A stretch of 64,000 nucleotides of DNA from Acidobacteria bacterium RIFCSPLOWO2_12_FULL_68_19 (GTDB lineage: Bacteria; Acidobacteriota; Vicinamibacteria; Vicinamibacterales; UBA2999), in contig MELF01000015.1 in the NCBI GenBank assembly GCA_001767525.1, forward strand, positions 1 through 64,000, given 5' to 3'. Positions 7,394 to 15,599 of the stretch are shown here, one piece after another (positions within the stretch are counted from its first letter, which is position 1; each line of letters begins with the position of its first letter). Made by a program: the position numbers and the translations under genes. Below the pieces are notes generated by a model. The model saw only the letters and a list, made by a program, of their open reading frames with translations. It was not told the DNA's origin and searched no databases.

Positions 7394-8905
7394 CTACCCG
7401 AGGAACAACTGATAGGCCGGATTGTCCGGCTCGGGCGTGTACGGATACGCGAGCCCGTCGAGGAACTCGCGGAACGCCGGCAGATCCGGCTCGTTGACCT
7501 CGAAGCCGGCGAGCACGCGCCCGAAGTCGGCGCCGTGGTTCCGGTAGTGGAACAGGCTGATGTTCCATCGCCCGCCCAGTTTGTCCAGGAACTCCGTCAG
7601 CGCGCCCGGGCGCTCGGGGAACTCGAACCGGCAGAGGCGCTCGTGGCGCACGTCCGGCCCGTGGCCGCCGACCATATGGCGCACGTGGAGCTTCGCCATC
7701 TCGTTCTCGGTGAGATCCACCGTCTCGTAGCCGCACGCGTTCAGGCGCGAGGCCAGCTCCATCCCGTCCTGGCGCGACTGGGTGGCGATGCCGACGAAGA
7801 TGTGCGCCCGCGCGCGCCCGCTCAGCCGGTAGTTGAACTCGGTGACCACGCGGCGGCCGATGGCCGCGCAGAACTCCCGGAAGGCGCCGGGACGCTCGGG
7901 GATCGTCACCGCCAGGAGCGCTTCGCGCGCCTCGCCGACCTCGGCGCGTTCGGCCACGAACCGCAGCCGATCGAAGTTGATGTTGGCGCCGCTCAGCACC
8001 GCCACGAGCGACTGGTCCCGGGCCCCTTCGCGCTCGACCCACCCCTTGAGCCCGGCTACCGCCAGCGCGCCGGCCGGTTCCATGACCGTGCGCGTGTCGT
8101 CGAAGATGTCCTTGATGGCGGCGCAGATCTCGTCGTTGGTGACCCGCACGATCTCGTCGACGGTCTGCTGCACGATCGGGAACGTGAGCTCGCCTACCTC
8201 GCGCACCGCCACGCCGTCGGCGAAGATGCCGACGTGGTCGAGCCGGACGCGGCGGCCGGCCGCAAGCGATCGGTACATGGCGTCGGCCTCGAACGGCTCC
8301 ACGCCAATCACCTTCACATCGGATCTGAGCACCTTGATGTAGCCGGCAATCCCGGCAATCAGACCGCCGCCGCCGACCGGCACGAACACCACGGACAGGC
8401 GGTCCTGGCTGTGGCGCAGGATCTCGGCGCCGATGGTCCCCTGCCCCGCGATGACCAGCGGATCGTCGAACGGATGGATGAAGGTCCGGCCGGTCTCGGC
8501 CACCAGCTCGTCGCAGTGCGCCTTGGCGTCCGCGTAGCTGTCTCCCGCCAGCACGACCTCGGCGCCCATGGCGCGCACCGCGTCCACCTTGATCTGCGGC
8601 GTCGTCTGCGGCATGACGATCGTCGCCTTCAGGCCGAGCGTCCGCGCCGAGAAGGCGACGCCCTGCGAGTGGTTGCCCGCGCTCGCCGTGATGATGCCGC
8701 GCGCCCGCTCCTCCTCGGGGAGATGGGCGATCTTGTTGTACGCGCCCCGGAGCTTGAAGCTGAAGACCGGCTGCAGGTCCTCGCGCTTCAGCAGCACTTC
8801 GTTGGACAGCCGCCGCGACAGGCGCGGCGCCGCGTCGAGCGGCGTTTCGCGCGCGACGTCGTACACGCGGCTCTTGAGGATGTTGTAGAGGAGCTGATTG
8901 AGCAT
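7394..8905 (-). CDS. ilvA: Threonine dehydratase, biosynthetic type with two regulatory domains
   Basis: 503 residues, close to the E. coli enzyme. PLP lysine in FSFKLRGAYNK (about residue 52), ASAGNHSQGVAFSA, and the phosphate-binding GGGGLIAG. Two ACT-like domains fill the C-terminal third (VTIPERPGAFREFCAAIG and FEFPERPGALTEFLDKLG), the arrangement that confers isoleucine feedback. It deaminates threonine to 2-oxobutyrate at the start of isoleucine synthesis. The ATG at 8905 matches the family N-terminus (LYNILKSRVYDVARETPL). It sits downstream of a branched-chain amino-acid type transporter, which may be meaningful or coincidental. Confidence 0.93.
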   Translation of the reverse strand: MLNQLLYNILKSRVYDVARETPLDAAPRLSRRLSNEVLLKREDLQPVFSFKLRGAYNKIAHLPEEERARGIITASAGNHSQGVAFSARTLGLKATIVMPQTTPQIKVDAVRAMGAEVVLAGDSYADAKAHCDELVAETGRTFIHPFDDPLVIAGQGTIGAEILRHSQDRLSVVFVPVGGGGLIAGIAGYIKVLRSDVKVIGVEPFEADAMYRSLAAGRRVRLDHVGIFADGVAVREVGELTFPIVQQTVDEIVRVTNDEICAAIKDIFDDTRTVMEPAGALAVAGLKGWVEREGARDQSLVAVLSGANINFDRLRFVAERAEVGEAREALLAVTIPERPGAFREFCAAIGRRVVTEFNYRLSGRARAHIFVGIATQSRQDGMELASRLNACGYETVDLTENEMAKLHVRHMVGGHGPDVRHERLCRFEFPERPGALTEFLDKLGGRWNISLFHYRNHGADFGRVLAGFEVNEPDLPAFREFLDGLAYPYTPEPDNPAYQLFLG

Positions 8906-8942
8906 CGTCCTGCCGGGTCCGCCTCGGCCGGCCTGCCAAGTA

Positions 8943-9644
8943 TTACACGGCCGCGCGGGCCGGACGGGGCGCCCGCGGCGCGAGGCCGACTGCACCACCT
9001 GCGATGCTCGTCATGGTCCGCACGGCCGCCGGCCAGCTCAGAGGCCGCGTGACGACACGGACGCGGCCGGCGCGAATGGCGCCGCAGATCGACGCGGCGT
9101 CGCGATCCGCCTCGACGAGCGAATAGGTCGTCCCGAGCTGCGCCAGGCGGTGGATGTCGCCGTTGCCGACCATCGGCTTGCCATGGGCGCGCGCAAAGCG
9201 CGCGGCGGGCGCGTTGAAGTTCAATGACGCGGTGTACATCGCGTTGTACTCGACCGCGTCGAACAGATCCGGGCGGCGCGTGAGGCGCCCAAACAGACTG
9301 GAGAACGAGGGATAGAACGGGTGCGGCGCGATGACGAGCCCTTCTTCGCGGCGCTTCAGACGGGCGAGTTCGTCGAACGACTCCACCTGCTCGGTCTCGC
9401 GCGAGAAGTTCAGGAGCAGCACGTGCCGTCCCTCGATGGTCCGCTCGATACCGGCAATGAGAACGACGCCGCGCCCGGCGGCGTAGGCGGCGAGCGGACC
9501 GACATCGATCTGCCGATCGTGCAGCGTGACGGCGAGCGCGCCGTAGCCGAGCGCCGCCGCGCGATCGATCAGATCGCGGCCGGTATACGGAATGCGGTCA
9601 ATCGGGTCGTCGGAGGTATGCGCGTGGAGTTCGACTTTCACCAT
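8943..9644 (-). CDS. PHP-domain phosphoesterase
   Basis: A PHP metal-binding domain covers the protein: VELHAHTSDD at the N-terminus (HxH), LIAGIE, IAPHPFYPS and GNGDIHRL supply the remaining metal ligands. Such stand-alone PHP proteins include histidinol-phosphate phosphatases and TrpH/RNase AM-like nucleases. Two methionines are possible starts; the second (MVKVELHAH, 9644) places the first metal motif at the usual position. It lies 17 bases downstream of livF and may belong to the same transcript. Substrate not predictable from sequence. Confidence 0.75.
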   Translation of the reverse strand: MVKVELHAHTSDDPIDRIPYTGRDLIDRAAALGYGALAVTLHDRQIDVGPLAAYAAGRGVVLIAGIERTIEGRHVLLLNFSRETEQVESFDELARLKRREEGLVIAPHPFYPSFSSLFGRLTRRPDLFDAVEYNAMYTASLNFNAPAARFARAHGKPMVGNGDIHRLAQLGTTYSLVEADRDAASICGAIRAGRVRVVTRPLSWPAAVRTMTSIAGGAVGLAPRAPRPARAAV

Positions 9645-9661
9645 GTCTGACGGGGACTCTC

Positions 9662-10423
9662 TCACAACTCGCGCCGGGGCGGCGCCGAGGCGCCGGCAGG
9701 AGGGACACCCAACAGCTGAGTCTTGACCTCCTCATTATTCCACAGCGTGACCGGGTCGGTGGAATGGACCACCGTTCCCTTGCTCATGACGTGCGCGTAG
9801 TCGGCCAGCTTGACGGCGAACGCGGCGTTCTGCTCCGCCAGGAGGATCGACGTTCCCTCCTCCCGCAGCCGGCGGATCACGCCGGCGACCTCCGCGACGA
9901 TCACCGGAGCCAGCCCCTCTGTCGGCTCGTCGAGCACGAGCAGCCGCGGCTCGGCCACGAGCGCTCGCGCGATCGCCAGCATCTGCTGCTCGCCGCCGCT
10001 CAACTCGTTGCCACGGTTCCCGCTCCGCTCGGCGAGCCGAGGGAAGATCGACAGGACGCGCGGAAGGTCCCACACGGCCCGCGACGAGCCTGCGCCGCCG
10101 GCCGGACGCTTCGGCGCGCGGGCGGCAATCGCCAGGTTCTCGCGCACGGTCAGCGACGGGAAGATGCGGCGCCCCTGCGGCACCAGGCTGATGCCGAGAT
10201 CGTGGATCCGGTGGGGCGGCAGCCGGGTGATGTCGGTGCCGTGAAACACGATCCGCCCGGCGCGCGCCGGCGTGAGGCCCACGAGAGACCGGCACAAGGT
10301 GGTCTTGCCGACGCCGTTGCGGCCGAGCACCGCGGTGACGGCCCCGTCGGCGGCCGTCAGACTCAGACCCTGGAGCACGTGGCTCTCGCCGTAATAGGTG
10401 TGGAGGTCGGTGACCGTCAGCAC
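9662..10423 (-). CDS. livF: Branched-chain amino-acid type ABC transporter ATPase
   Basis: 253 residues. Walker A GRNGVGKTT, signature NELSGGEQQMLAIARAL, Walker B LLVLDEPTEGLAP and the switch-region glutamine in LLAEQN, all typical of LivF. It is the last of five minus-strand transporter genes and starts 3 bases after the livG stop. With LivG it forms the cytoplasmic ATPase pair driving the LivH/LivM permease. Sequence alone cannot say whether the substrate is a branched-chain amino acid, an amide or another small solute. Confidence 0.9.
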   Translation of the reverse strand: MLTVTDLHTYYGESHVLQGLSLTAADGAVTAVLGRNGVGKTTLCRSLVGLTPARAGRIVFHGTDITRLPPHRIHDLGISLVPQGRRIFPSLTVRENLAIAARAPKRPAGGAGSSRAVWDLPRVLSIFPRLAERSGNRGNELSGGEQQMLAIARALVAEPRLLVLDEPTEGLAPVIVAEVAGVIRRLREEGTSILLAEQNAAFAVKLADYAHVMSKGTVVHSTDPVTLWNNEEVKTQLLGVPPAGASAPPRREL

Positions 10424-10426
10424 GCG

Positions 10427-11188
10427 TCAGTCTTCCGCTCCGGAGCCGAGATAGATGTCCTGGACAGCGCGGTTCGCGCTCACCTCGTCACGACGGCCCT
10501 GCACCAGCACGCGCCCCTGGTGGAGCACCGTGACGCGCTCGGCGAACGCGAACGCCACGTCCATGTCGTGCTCGATGAGAAGAACGGCAATCCCGGGATC
10601 GAGCGACTCGAGGAGCGCGTGCATCGCGCGGCTCTCGCCGGCCGACAGCCCCGCCATCGGCTCGTCGAGCAGCAGCAGGCGCGGCCGGCCGGCCATCGAA
10701 AGGGCCACCTCGAGCTTCCGCTGGTCGCCGTAGGACAGGTTGCGCGCCCGGTCCCCCGCCATCGCGGACAGGCCGAACTGCCCCATGAGCTCCGCCGCAC
10801 GACCGCGCAGGTCGGCGTAGGAGGACACGGCGCGGTGCATGGCGAGCTTCCGCGCATCGAGCGCCGCGCACGCCAGCAGCAGGTTCTCGAGGACGGTGAG
10901 GCCGGCGAAGAGCTTCGTAATCTGAAACGTCCGGGCAATGCCGAGCGCCGCGCGCCGGTAGGCGGGCACCCGCGTCACGTCGGTCCCGAACAGACGGATG
11001 CATCCGGCGGTCGGCATGAGCTCCCCGCTGATCAGATTGAAGAGCGTTGTCTTGCCGGCGCCGTTCGGGCCGATGAGCGCGTGGCGCTCGCCCGCTCCGA
11101 TGGTGAGCCCGACGCCGTCGACCGCCCGCAGGCCGCCGAACTGGCGGGAGACGTTCTCCAGGACGAGCGCAGGGGTGCCGTCGTTCAC
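10427..11188 (-). CDS. livG: Branched-chain amino-acid type ABC transporter ATPase
   Basis: 253 residues with Walker A GPNGAGKTT, the LivG-type ARTFQITKLFAGLTVLENLL segment, signature NLSYGDQRKLEVA, Walker B LLLLDEPMAGLS and LLIEHDMD. It is the partner of the LivF-type ATPase directly downstream. The spacer to the upstream substrate-binding protein gene (11189-11377) is filled by an inverted simple-word island rather than a promoter that can be recognised. Confidence 0.9.
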   Translation of the reverse strand: MNDGTPALVLENVSRQFGGLRAVDGVGLTIGAGERHALIGPNGAGKTTLFNLISGELMPTAGCIRLFGTDVTRVPAYRRAALGIARTFQITKLFAGLTVLENLLLACAALDARKLAMHRAVSSYADLRGRAAELMGQFGLSAMAGDRARNLSYGDQRKLEVALSMAGRPRLLLLDEPMAGLSAGESRAMHALLESLDPGIAVLLIEHDMDVAFAFAERVTVLHQGRVLVQGRRDEVSANRAVQDIYLGSGAED

Positions 11189-11377
11189 GGTTCTCGCTTC
11201 TCGGTTCTCGGTTCGTGTTCTGGTTCGGTTCCGAGTTCGCGGTTCCGGGTTCGCGGTCCACGGACGATGAGCCGGGGTCCACGAACGATGAACCGCCGAA
11301 CCGTGAAGGCAGAACCGAACATGAACATGAACACGAACTCAGAAGGATTCGAACCGAGAAGTGTGAACGACACGATC
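11189..11377. repeat. Inverted simple-word island between livK and livG
   Basis: The left arm (about 11189-11262) reiterates GGTTCTCGGTTC/GGTTCGTGTTC-like words; the right arm (about 11290-11372) reiterates the complementary GAACCGAA/CATGAACACGAAC words. The two arms could pair over most of their length. It occupies the whole intra-operon spacer, so on the transcript it would form a large imperfect hairpin between the binding-protein and ATPase genes. Confidence 0.6.
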
Positions 11378-12607
11378 TCAGGAGGCTGGCACGAAGCGGC
11401 GGGAGTAGAGCGGCTGCCGCAGGTACTCCGCCGGGTTCCACTTCCAGAACTGCGACACGCGCGGCAGCGTGGCGATGACGGTGTTCTGCAGCTCGCCGCC
11501 CACCCGCTCCACCCGGCGCACGTAGATGTTCTGGATCGGGTTGCCGTACTGGTCGAGCTCCACCGGCCCGCGCGGCAGGCCGGTAGGCCGCGCCGAACGG
11601 AGCGCCTCGAGCAGCTTCACCCGATCCTCGACGCGGCCCCCGAGCGCCTCGATGGCGGCGAGCACCCACTTGCCGCCGGTGTACATGCTCTCCGCGTAGT
11701 AGCTCGCCAGCTTGTTGTACCGCTTGCGATAGGCGGCGGTGAACCGGCGGTTCTCGGGCGTGTCGAGCGCGGCGCTGTACTGCAGCGCCGTGACGACGCC
11801 AATCGCCTCGTCGCCCATGAACGGCAGGACGTGCTCGTCGGTGGACGTGCCGGAGCCGATGAGCGGCACGCGGTCCTTCAACCCGTACTCCCGGTACTGC
11901 CGCATGAACTGCAGCGCCGTGCGGCCGAGGAAGAGCGAGTACACCGCGTCGACATCGCGCGAGATCTGCGCGAGGTAGGGCGCGAAGTCGTGCGCCGAGA
12001 CCGGCGTCCACATCTTCTGCACGATGCGCCCCCCCTCGGCCTCGAACGTGCGCTGGAAGCCGCCCACCGACTCCCAGCCGAACGCGTAGTCGAGCGCGAT
12101 GGTGGCGACGGTTCGATAGCCGAGCGTGCGGTACACGTACTCGCCGAACGCATGATTGGGCTGGCTGCTCGTCCAGCCGGTGCGGATGATCCACTTGCTG
12201 CGCCGGCGCTGCGTGAGGTCGTCGGACGACACCACGGGATACACCATCGGTATCTGCTGCGCCTCGACGTACGGCGCCAGCGCGTACCCGCTCGAGGCGA
12301 GCAGCGTCCCCGCCATCAGGTGCACCCGGTCCGCCTCCACCAGCTTGCGCGCCTTCGTCAGCGTCACCGCCGGAATCGCCTCGTCGTCCTCGACGATGAG
12401 CTGGATCTGCCGGCCGCCGGCGCGGTAGCCGGCCTCGTCGAGCAGGAGCAGGAAGCCGTTGAGGATGTCCCGGCCGTTCTGGGCGAACGCGCCCGAGAGC
12501 GGCACGATGAAGCCGATCCGGATCGGGCCGTCCGGCGCCTGCGCGCGCAGCAGCACGGCCGCCAGCAGGACGGTGACGAACAGAACGACGCAACGCAGGC
12601 GGGTCAT
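11378..12607 (-). CDS. ABC transporter periplasmic substrate-binding protein (LivK-like)
   Basis: 409 residues with a signal peptide (about 1-23) and a type I periplasmic binding fold: IRIGFIVPLSGAFAQNGRDI, the LIVEDDEAIPA strand, GTLLASSGYALAPYVE and VPLIGSGTSTDE. It captures the solute for the LivHMGF transporter encoded in the same minus-strand cluster. It is separated from livM by about 490 bases of tandem repeats and from livG by an inverted island, unlike the tightly packed livM-livH pair. The ligand is not predictable; the group includes amide- and urea-binding proteins besides amino-acid binders. Confidence 0.85.
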   Translation of the reverse strand: MTRLRCVVLFVTVLLAAVLLRAQAPDGPIRIGFIVPLSGAFAQNGRDILNGFLLLLDEAGYRAGGRQIQLIVEDDEAIPAVTLTKARKLVEADRVHLMAGTLLASSGYALAPYVEAQQIPMVYPVVSSDDLTQRRRSKWIIRTGWTSSQPNHAFGEYVYRTLGYRTVATIALDYAFGWESVGGFQRTFEAEGGRIVQKMWTPVSAHDFAPYLAQISRDVDAVYSLFLGRTALQFMRQYREYGLKDRVPLIGSGTSTDEHVLPFMGDEAIGVVTALQYSAALDTPENRRFTAAYRKRYNKLASYYAESMYTGGKWVLAAIEALGGRVEDRVKLLEALRSARPTGLPRGPVELDQYGNPIQNIYVRRVERVGGELQNTVIATLPRVSQFWKWNPAEYLRQPLYSRRFVPAS

Positions 12608-12611
12608 CGGC

Positions 12612-13095
12612 TAATCAGGTGCGATGGTGCGAGCGTGCGACGGTGCGAGGGTGCGTCCGACGGTGCGAGGGTGCCAGGTGCCGACGGCGGTGCGAGCGTG
12701 CGACGGTGCGAGGGTGCGTCCGACGGTGCGATGGTGCCAGGTGCCGACGACGGTGCGAGCGTGCGACGGTGCGAGGGTGCGTCCGACGGTGCGATGGTGC
12801 CAGGTCCGACGACGGTGCGAGCGTGCCAGGTGCCGACGACGGTGCGAGCGTGCCAGGTGCCGACGGCGGTGCGAGCGTGCACTCCTCGCACGTTCGAATC
12901 CACCGCGGCACCGTCGCACCTGCGCACGTTCGCCCCTTCGTTCCGTCGCACCGTCGCACCCCCGAACGTCCCCGGGCACCGTCGCACCCTCGCACCGTCG
13001 CCCCCCCGAACGTCCTCGGGCACCGTCGCATCCTCGCACCGTCGGACGCACTGTCGCACCGTCGCACCCTCGCACCGTCGCACCCCCGAGCATCC
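12612..13095. repeat. Composite tandem/inverted repeat tract
   Basis: Units beginning GGTGCGAGCGTG start at 12626, 12689, 12752 and 12814 (about 63-base period), then at 12841 and 12868 (27-base period). After about 12882 the complementary word dominates (GCACCGTCGCACCCTC and variants) up to 13095, giving an overall inverted layout. All six frames are open in places but encode only Arg/Cys/Val-rich repeats, so this is not a gene. It separates livM from livK inside the transporter operon. Confidence 0.85.
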
Positions 13096-13100
13096 TTCGT

Positions 13101-14033
13101 TCACCCGGCCTTCGGTCTTCCCAGATTCCAGATCCCCTGGGGCGCCGCGAGGATCGCCACGATATACACGATCCCCAGGATGAGCAGCCAGCGTGCGGTG
13201 TAGGCGCTCATCACGTTCTTCAGGAGCACGATCGCGCCCGCGCCGACGAGCGGGCCCACGAGCGTCGCCGGCCCGCCGAGCGTCACCATCAGGAAGAGCT
13301 CGGAGGAGGCGGTCAGGTCGAGATAGGTGGGGCTGACGAAGCCGTTGTAGTACGCCCACAGCACGCCGGAGACGCTGGCGAACGCTCCCGCAATCACGTA
13401 GCTGAGATAGCAGTGCAGCCAGGTGTTGAAGCCGAGGCTCTTCATGCGCGCCTCGTTCTCGCGGATGCCTCGGAGCGTCAGGCCGAACGGCGACCGCACC
13501 AATACGCGCATCAGCGCCGCGCACGCCAGGAACACGGCGAGCGTCACGTAGTAGAAGACGGCCGGCCCGGCCAGGGGCAGCCCGGCGTGCGCCTCGAGGC
13601 TCGGGATGCCGGAGATGCCATTGTCGCCGCCGGTCACCGGAATCCAGCGGTAGCTCACCCCCCACAGCACCATTCCGAGCGCCAGCGTGATCATCAGGAA
13701 ATACACGTCGCGAACGTGCGACACGATCAGGCCGAGCGCCGCGCTGAGCGCGATCCCGACGAGGAGCGCCGTCAGGACCGACGTCCAGAAGTCGGCGCGG
13801 TAGGTCGTCGACAGCACCGCGACGCCGTAGGCCGCGACGCCGAAGAACCCGGCGTGGCCGAGCGAGGGAAGCCCCGTGTATCCGAGCAAGATGTCGAGGC
13901 TCATGGCGAGGATCGCCAGCACCACGATCTGTGTGAGCAGCCCGATCCAGTAGGAGCTCAACACCAGGGGGCCGGTCGCCAGCACGAGCGCCAGCCCCAC
14001 GATCACCGGGAGATGCCACTTACGCTCGGCCAT
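13101..14033 (-). CDS. livM: Branched-chain amino-acid type ABC permease
   Basis: 310 residues with about eight to ten hydrophobic segments and the LivM signature region (SLDILLGYTGLPSLGHAGFF, then GRPFGLT-like SPFGLTLRGIRENEARM and SYVIAGAFASVSGVLWAYY). It forms the membrane channel with LivH, whose gene overlaps its start by 14 bases, implying coupled translation. The C-terminal codons run up to the edge of the repeat tract at 13095. Confidence 0.9.
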   Translation of the reverse strand: MAERKWHLPVIVGLALVLATGPLVLSSYWIGLLTQIVVLAILAMSLDILLGYTGLPSLGHAGFFGVAAYGVAVLSTTYRADFWTSVLTALLVGIALSAALGLIVSHVRDVYFLMITLALGMVLWGVSYRWIPVTGGDNGISGIPSLEAHAGLPLAGPAVFYYVTLAVFLACAALMRVLVRSPFGLTLRGIRENEARMKSLGFNTWLHCYLSYVIAGAFASVSGVLWAYYNGFVSPTYLDLTASSELFLMVTLGGPATLVGPLVGAGAIVLLKNVMSAYTARWLLILGIVYIVAILAAPQGIWNLGRPKAG

Positions 14034-14874
14034 ACAGCCCCGTCGGCTTCAGCGCCAGCACGAGAATCATCGGCGCAAACAGCGTGAAGTACGACAGTTC
14101 GGGGACGAGCGCCTTGCCGAAGTTGTCGACCATGCCGACGACGATGCTGCCGACGACCGCGCCCTTCAGGCTCCCCATGCCGCCGACAATCACGACGACG
14201 AAGGCGAGCGGCAGCAGATCGAAGTCGATGCCGGCGTACCCGCCGAGGATCGGCCCGCCCATGACGCCGCCGAACGCGGCGAGCCCGGCGCCGACCGCGA
14301 AGACGAGGCCGGAGAGCCGCGCGACGTTGATGCCCATGGCGGAGGCCATCTCCGGATCGTCGACCGCGGCGCGCAGGCGCGCGCCGATGAGCGTCCTGTC
14401 GTTCACCACCCAGAGCGCCGCGCCGACCAGCGCCGCCACGGCGATCACGAAGAGCCGGTAGGAGGGGAAGACCACCTCGCCTACTTCCATCGACCCGCGC
14501 AGCAACCCGGGATACGGGAGCGTGAACGGGTCGCCGCCCCAGATCATCAGCGTCAGATCGCGGAACAGCAGCGCGAACCCCATCGTCATCATCATCTGCG
14601 GCAGCGGGTCGGCGCCGAACCGCCGCAGGAAGACGCGCTGCACGAGGAACCCGACCGCCGCCACGACGACGAGCGCCACGACCGCGCCCAGCAGGAGGCT
14701 GCCGGTCCGCTGGATGACCGTGTAGGCGACGTACACGCCGAGCATGTAGAAGGAGCCGTGGGCGATGTTCACGATCTTCATCACCCCGAAGGCGAGCGTC
14801 AGGCCGCTGGCGATGAGGAACAGCAGCGCCGCGGAGAAGAGGCCGTTGAGCGACTGGGTGATGAGGTAGGTCAT
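14020..14874 (-). CDS. livH: Branched-chain amino-acid type ABC permease
   Basis: 284 residues, hydrophobic throughout, with LivH features: NGLFSAALLFLIASGLTLAF and VMKIVNIAHGSFYMLGVYVA, and a C-terminal VVGMVDNFGKALVPEL segment. It is the first transporter gene on the minus strand and overlaps livM by 14 bases. A twin hairpin with terminal inverted repeats (14878-14942) lies immediately before its ATG, leaving almost no room for an ordinary leader, so it may be expressed from further upstream. Confidence 0.9.
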   Translation of the reverse strand: MTYLITQSLNGLFSAALLFLIASGLTLAFGVMKIVNIAHGSFYMLGVYVAYTVIQRTGSLLLGAVVALVVVAAVGFLVQRVFLRRFGADPLPQMMMTMGFALLFRDLTLMIWGGDPFTLPYPGLLRGSMEVGEVVFPSYRLFVIAVAALVGAALWVVNDRTLIGARLRAAVDDPEMASAMGINVARLSGLVFAVGAGLAAFGGVMGGPILGGYAGIDFDLLPLAFVVVIVGGMGSLKGAVVGSIVVGMVDNFGKALVPELSYFTLFAPMILVLALKPTGLYGRA

Positions 14875-14877
14875 GGG

Positions 14878-14942
14878 ACACGTAGGCCGGGTCCTTTCGG
14901 ACCCGGCGGCGTGGCGGGTCCAGAAGGACCCGCCCTACGTGT
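14878..14942. repeat. REP-like twin hairpin with terminal inverted repeat
   Basis: Outer arms ACACGTAGG (14878-14886) and CCTACGTGT (14934-14942) are perfectly complementary. Inside are two perfect 9-bp hairpins: GCCGGGTCC-TTTC-GGACCCGGC (14886-14907) and GGCGGGTCC-AGAA-GGACCCGCC (14913-14934). The same two hairpin types recur inside the quinoprotein gene at 51550-51617. It fills the gap between the GlcG-like gene and livH. Confidence 0.85.
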
Positions 14943-14947
14943 TGACG

Positions 14948-15595
14948 CTACTGCCCGCGGCCGCCGCGGCCGCCGCCAGGACCCGCACCGGGCCCGGCGC
15001 CGCGACCCTCGCTCGGCGGAGGCGGCTGGATGCCGAGCACCTTGCCGAGCGCGGAGTACGCGCACGGCTCGTCCATGTTGCCGCCGCCGACGCCGACCGC
15101 GCCGATCAACTGGTTCTCGAGCACGATCGGAACCCCGCCGGGGACGAAGTAGTACGACAGTCCCGACTCACGGCCGAGGTCGGTGCGAATCAGCCGGCCC
15201 TCGACGGTCGGAAAGCGCTCCGCCACGGCGCGCGAGGGCGAGCGGGCGTATAGCGCCGTCCTGGCCTTCATCAGCCCGGTCTCGACGCCAATCGGCACCA
15301 CGCCGTCCATCACGTGCGCGTCGACGATGTCGCCGTTCGGCGCGAGCACGAAGATGGCGTAGTTGCCGGGGCCGCCCTGCTGATTGCGGGCGAACTCGAC
15401 GCAGGCGTCCACGATCTGACGCGCCACCGTGGAGTTGATCTGGTACTTGAACAGCGTGCGTGCCGCCACCTCGTTCGAAACCACCGCCACGGCGAGCGGC
15501 ATCGGCGTCGCGCCCTGCGCGGCGGCAGGAGACGGCGCCAGCAGCGCCGCCACCAGCAGCGCCAAGCCCATTCCGACGAACCGTGTTCTCATCAT
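14948..15595 (-). CDS. Secreted GlcG/HbpS-family protein
   Basis: About 215 residues with a signal peptide ending near AAAQG. The GlcG/HbpS fold is recognised from LMKARTALYARSPSRAVAER, GLSYYFVPGGVPIVLENQLIG and AVGVGGGNMDEPCAY. Members bind haem or small ligands and often sit beside dehydrogenases and transporters. The C-terminus ends in a low-complexity Gly/Arg/Pro tail (GAGPGAGPGGGRGGRGQ). The first of two adjacent ATG codons (15595) is used. The upstream alcohol dehydrogenase gene ends 5 bases before it. Confidence 0.7.
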   Translation of the reverse strand: MMRTRFVGMGLALLVAALLAPSPAAAQGATPMPLAVAVVSNEVAARTLFKYQINSTVARQIVDACVEFARNQQGGPGNYAIFVLAPNGDIVDAHVMDGVVPIGVETGLMKARTALYARSPSRAVAERFPTVEGRLIRTDLGRESGLSYYFVPGGVPIVLENQLIGAVGVGGGNMDEPCAYSALGKVLGIQPPPPSEGRGAGPGAGPGGGRGGRGQ

Positions 15596-15599
15596 GAAT

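Noticed and set aside
7001-9052. A 683-residue plus-strand frame across tadA and ilvA
   Set aside because: It is the antisense shadow of two well-supported genes.
12612-13095. Possible CRISPR array from regularly spaced repeats
   Set aside because: The units are repetitive throughout with no unique spacers of constant length, the period changes from 63 to 27, and no cas genes are present.
9764-13183. A 1,139-residue open frame on the plus strand
   Set aside because: It is antisense to livF, livG and livK; high GC leaves antisense frames open, and its composition is Arg/His/Pro-rich without any family motif.
12608-13203. Open frames of 150-190 residues rich in Arg, Cys and Val
   Set aside because: They are translations of the tandem repeats in several frames, without start signals or non-repeat sequence.
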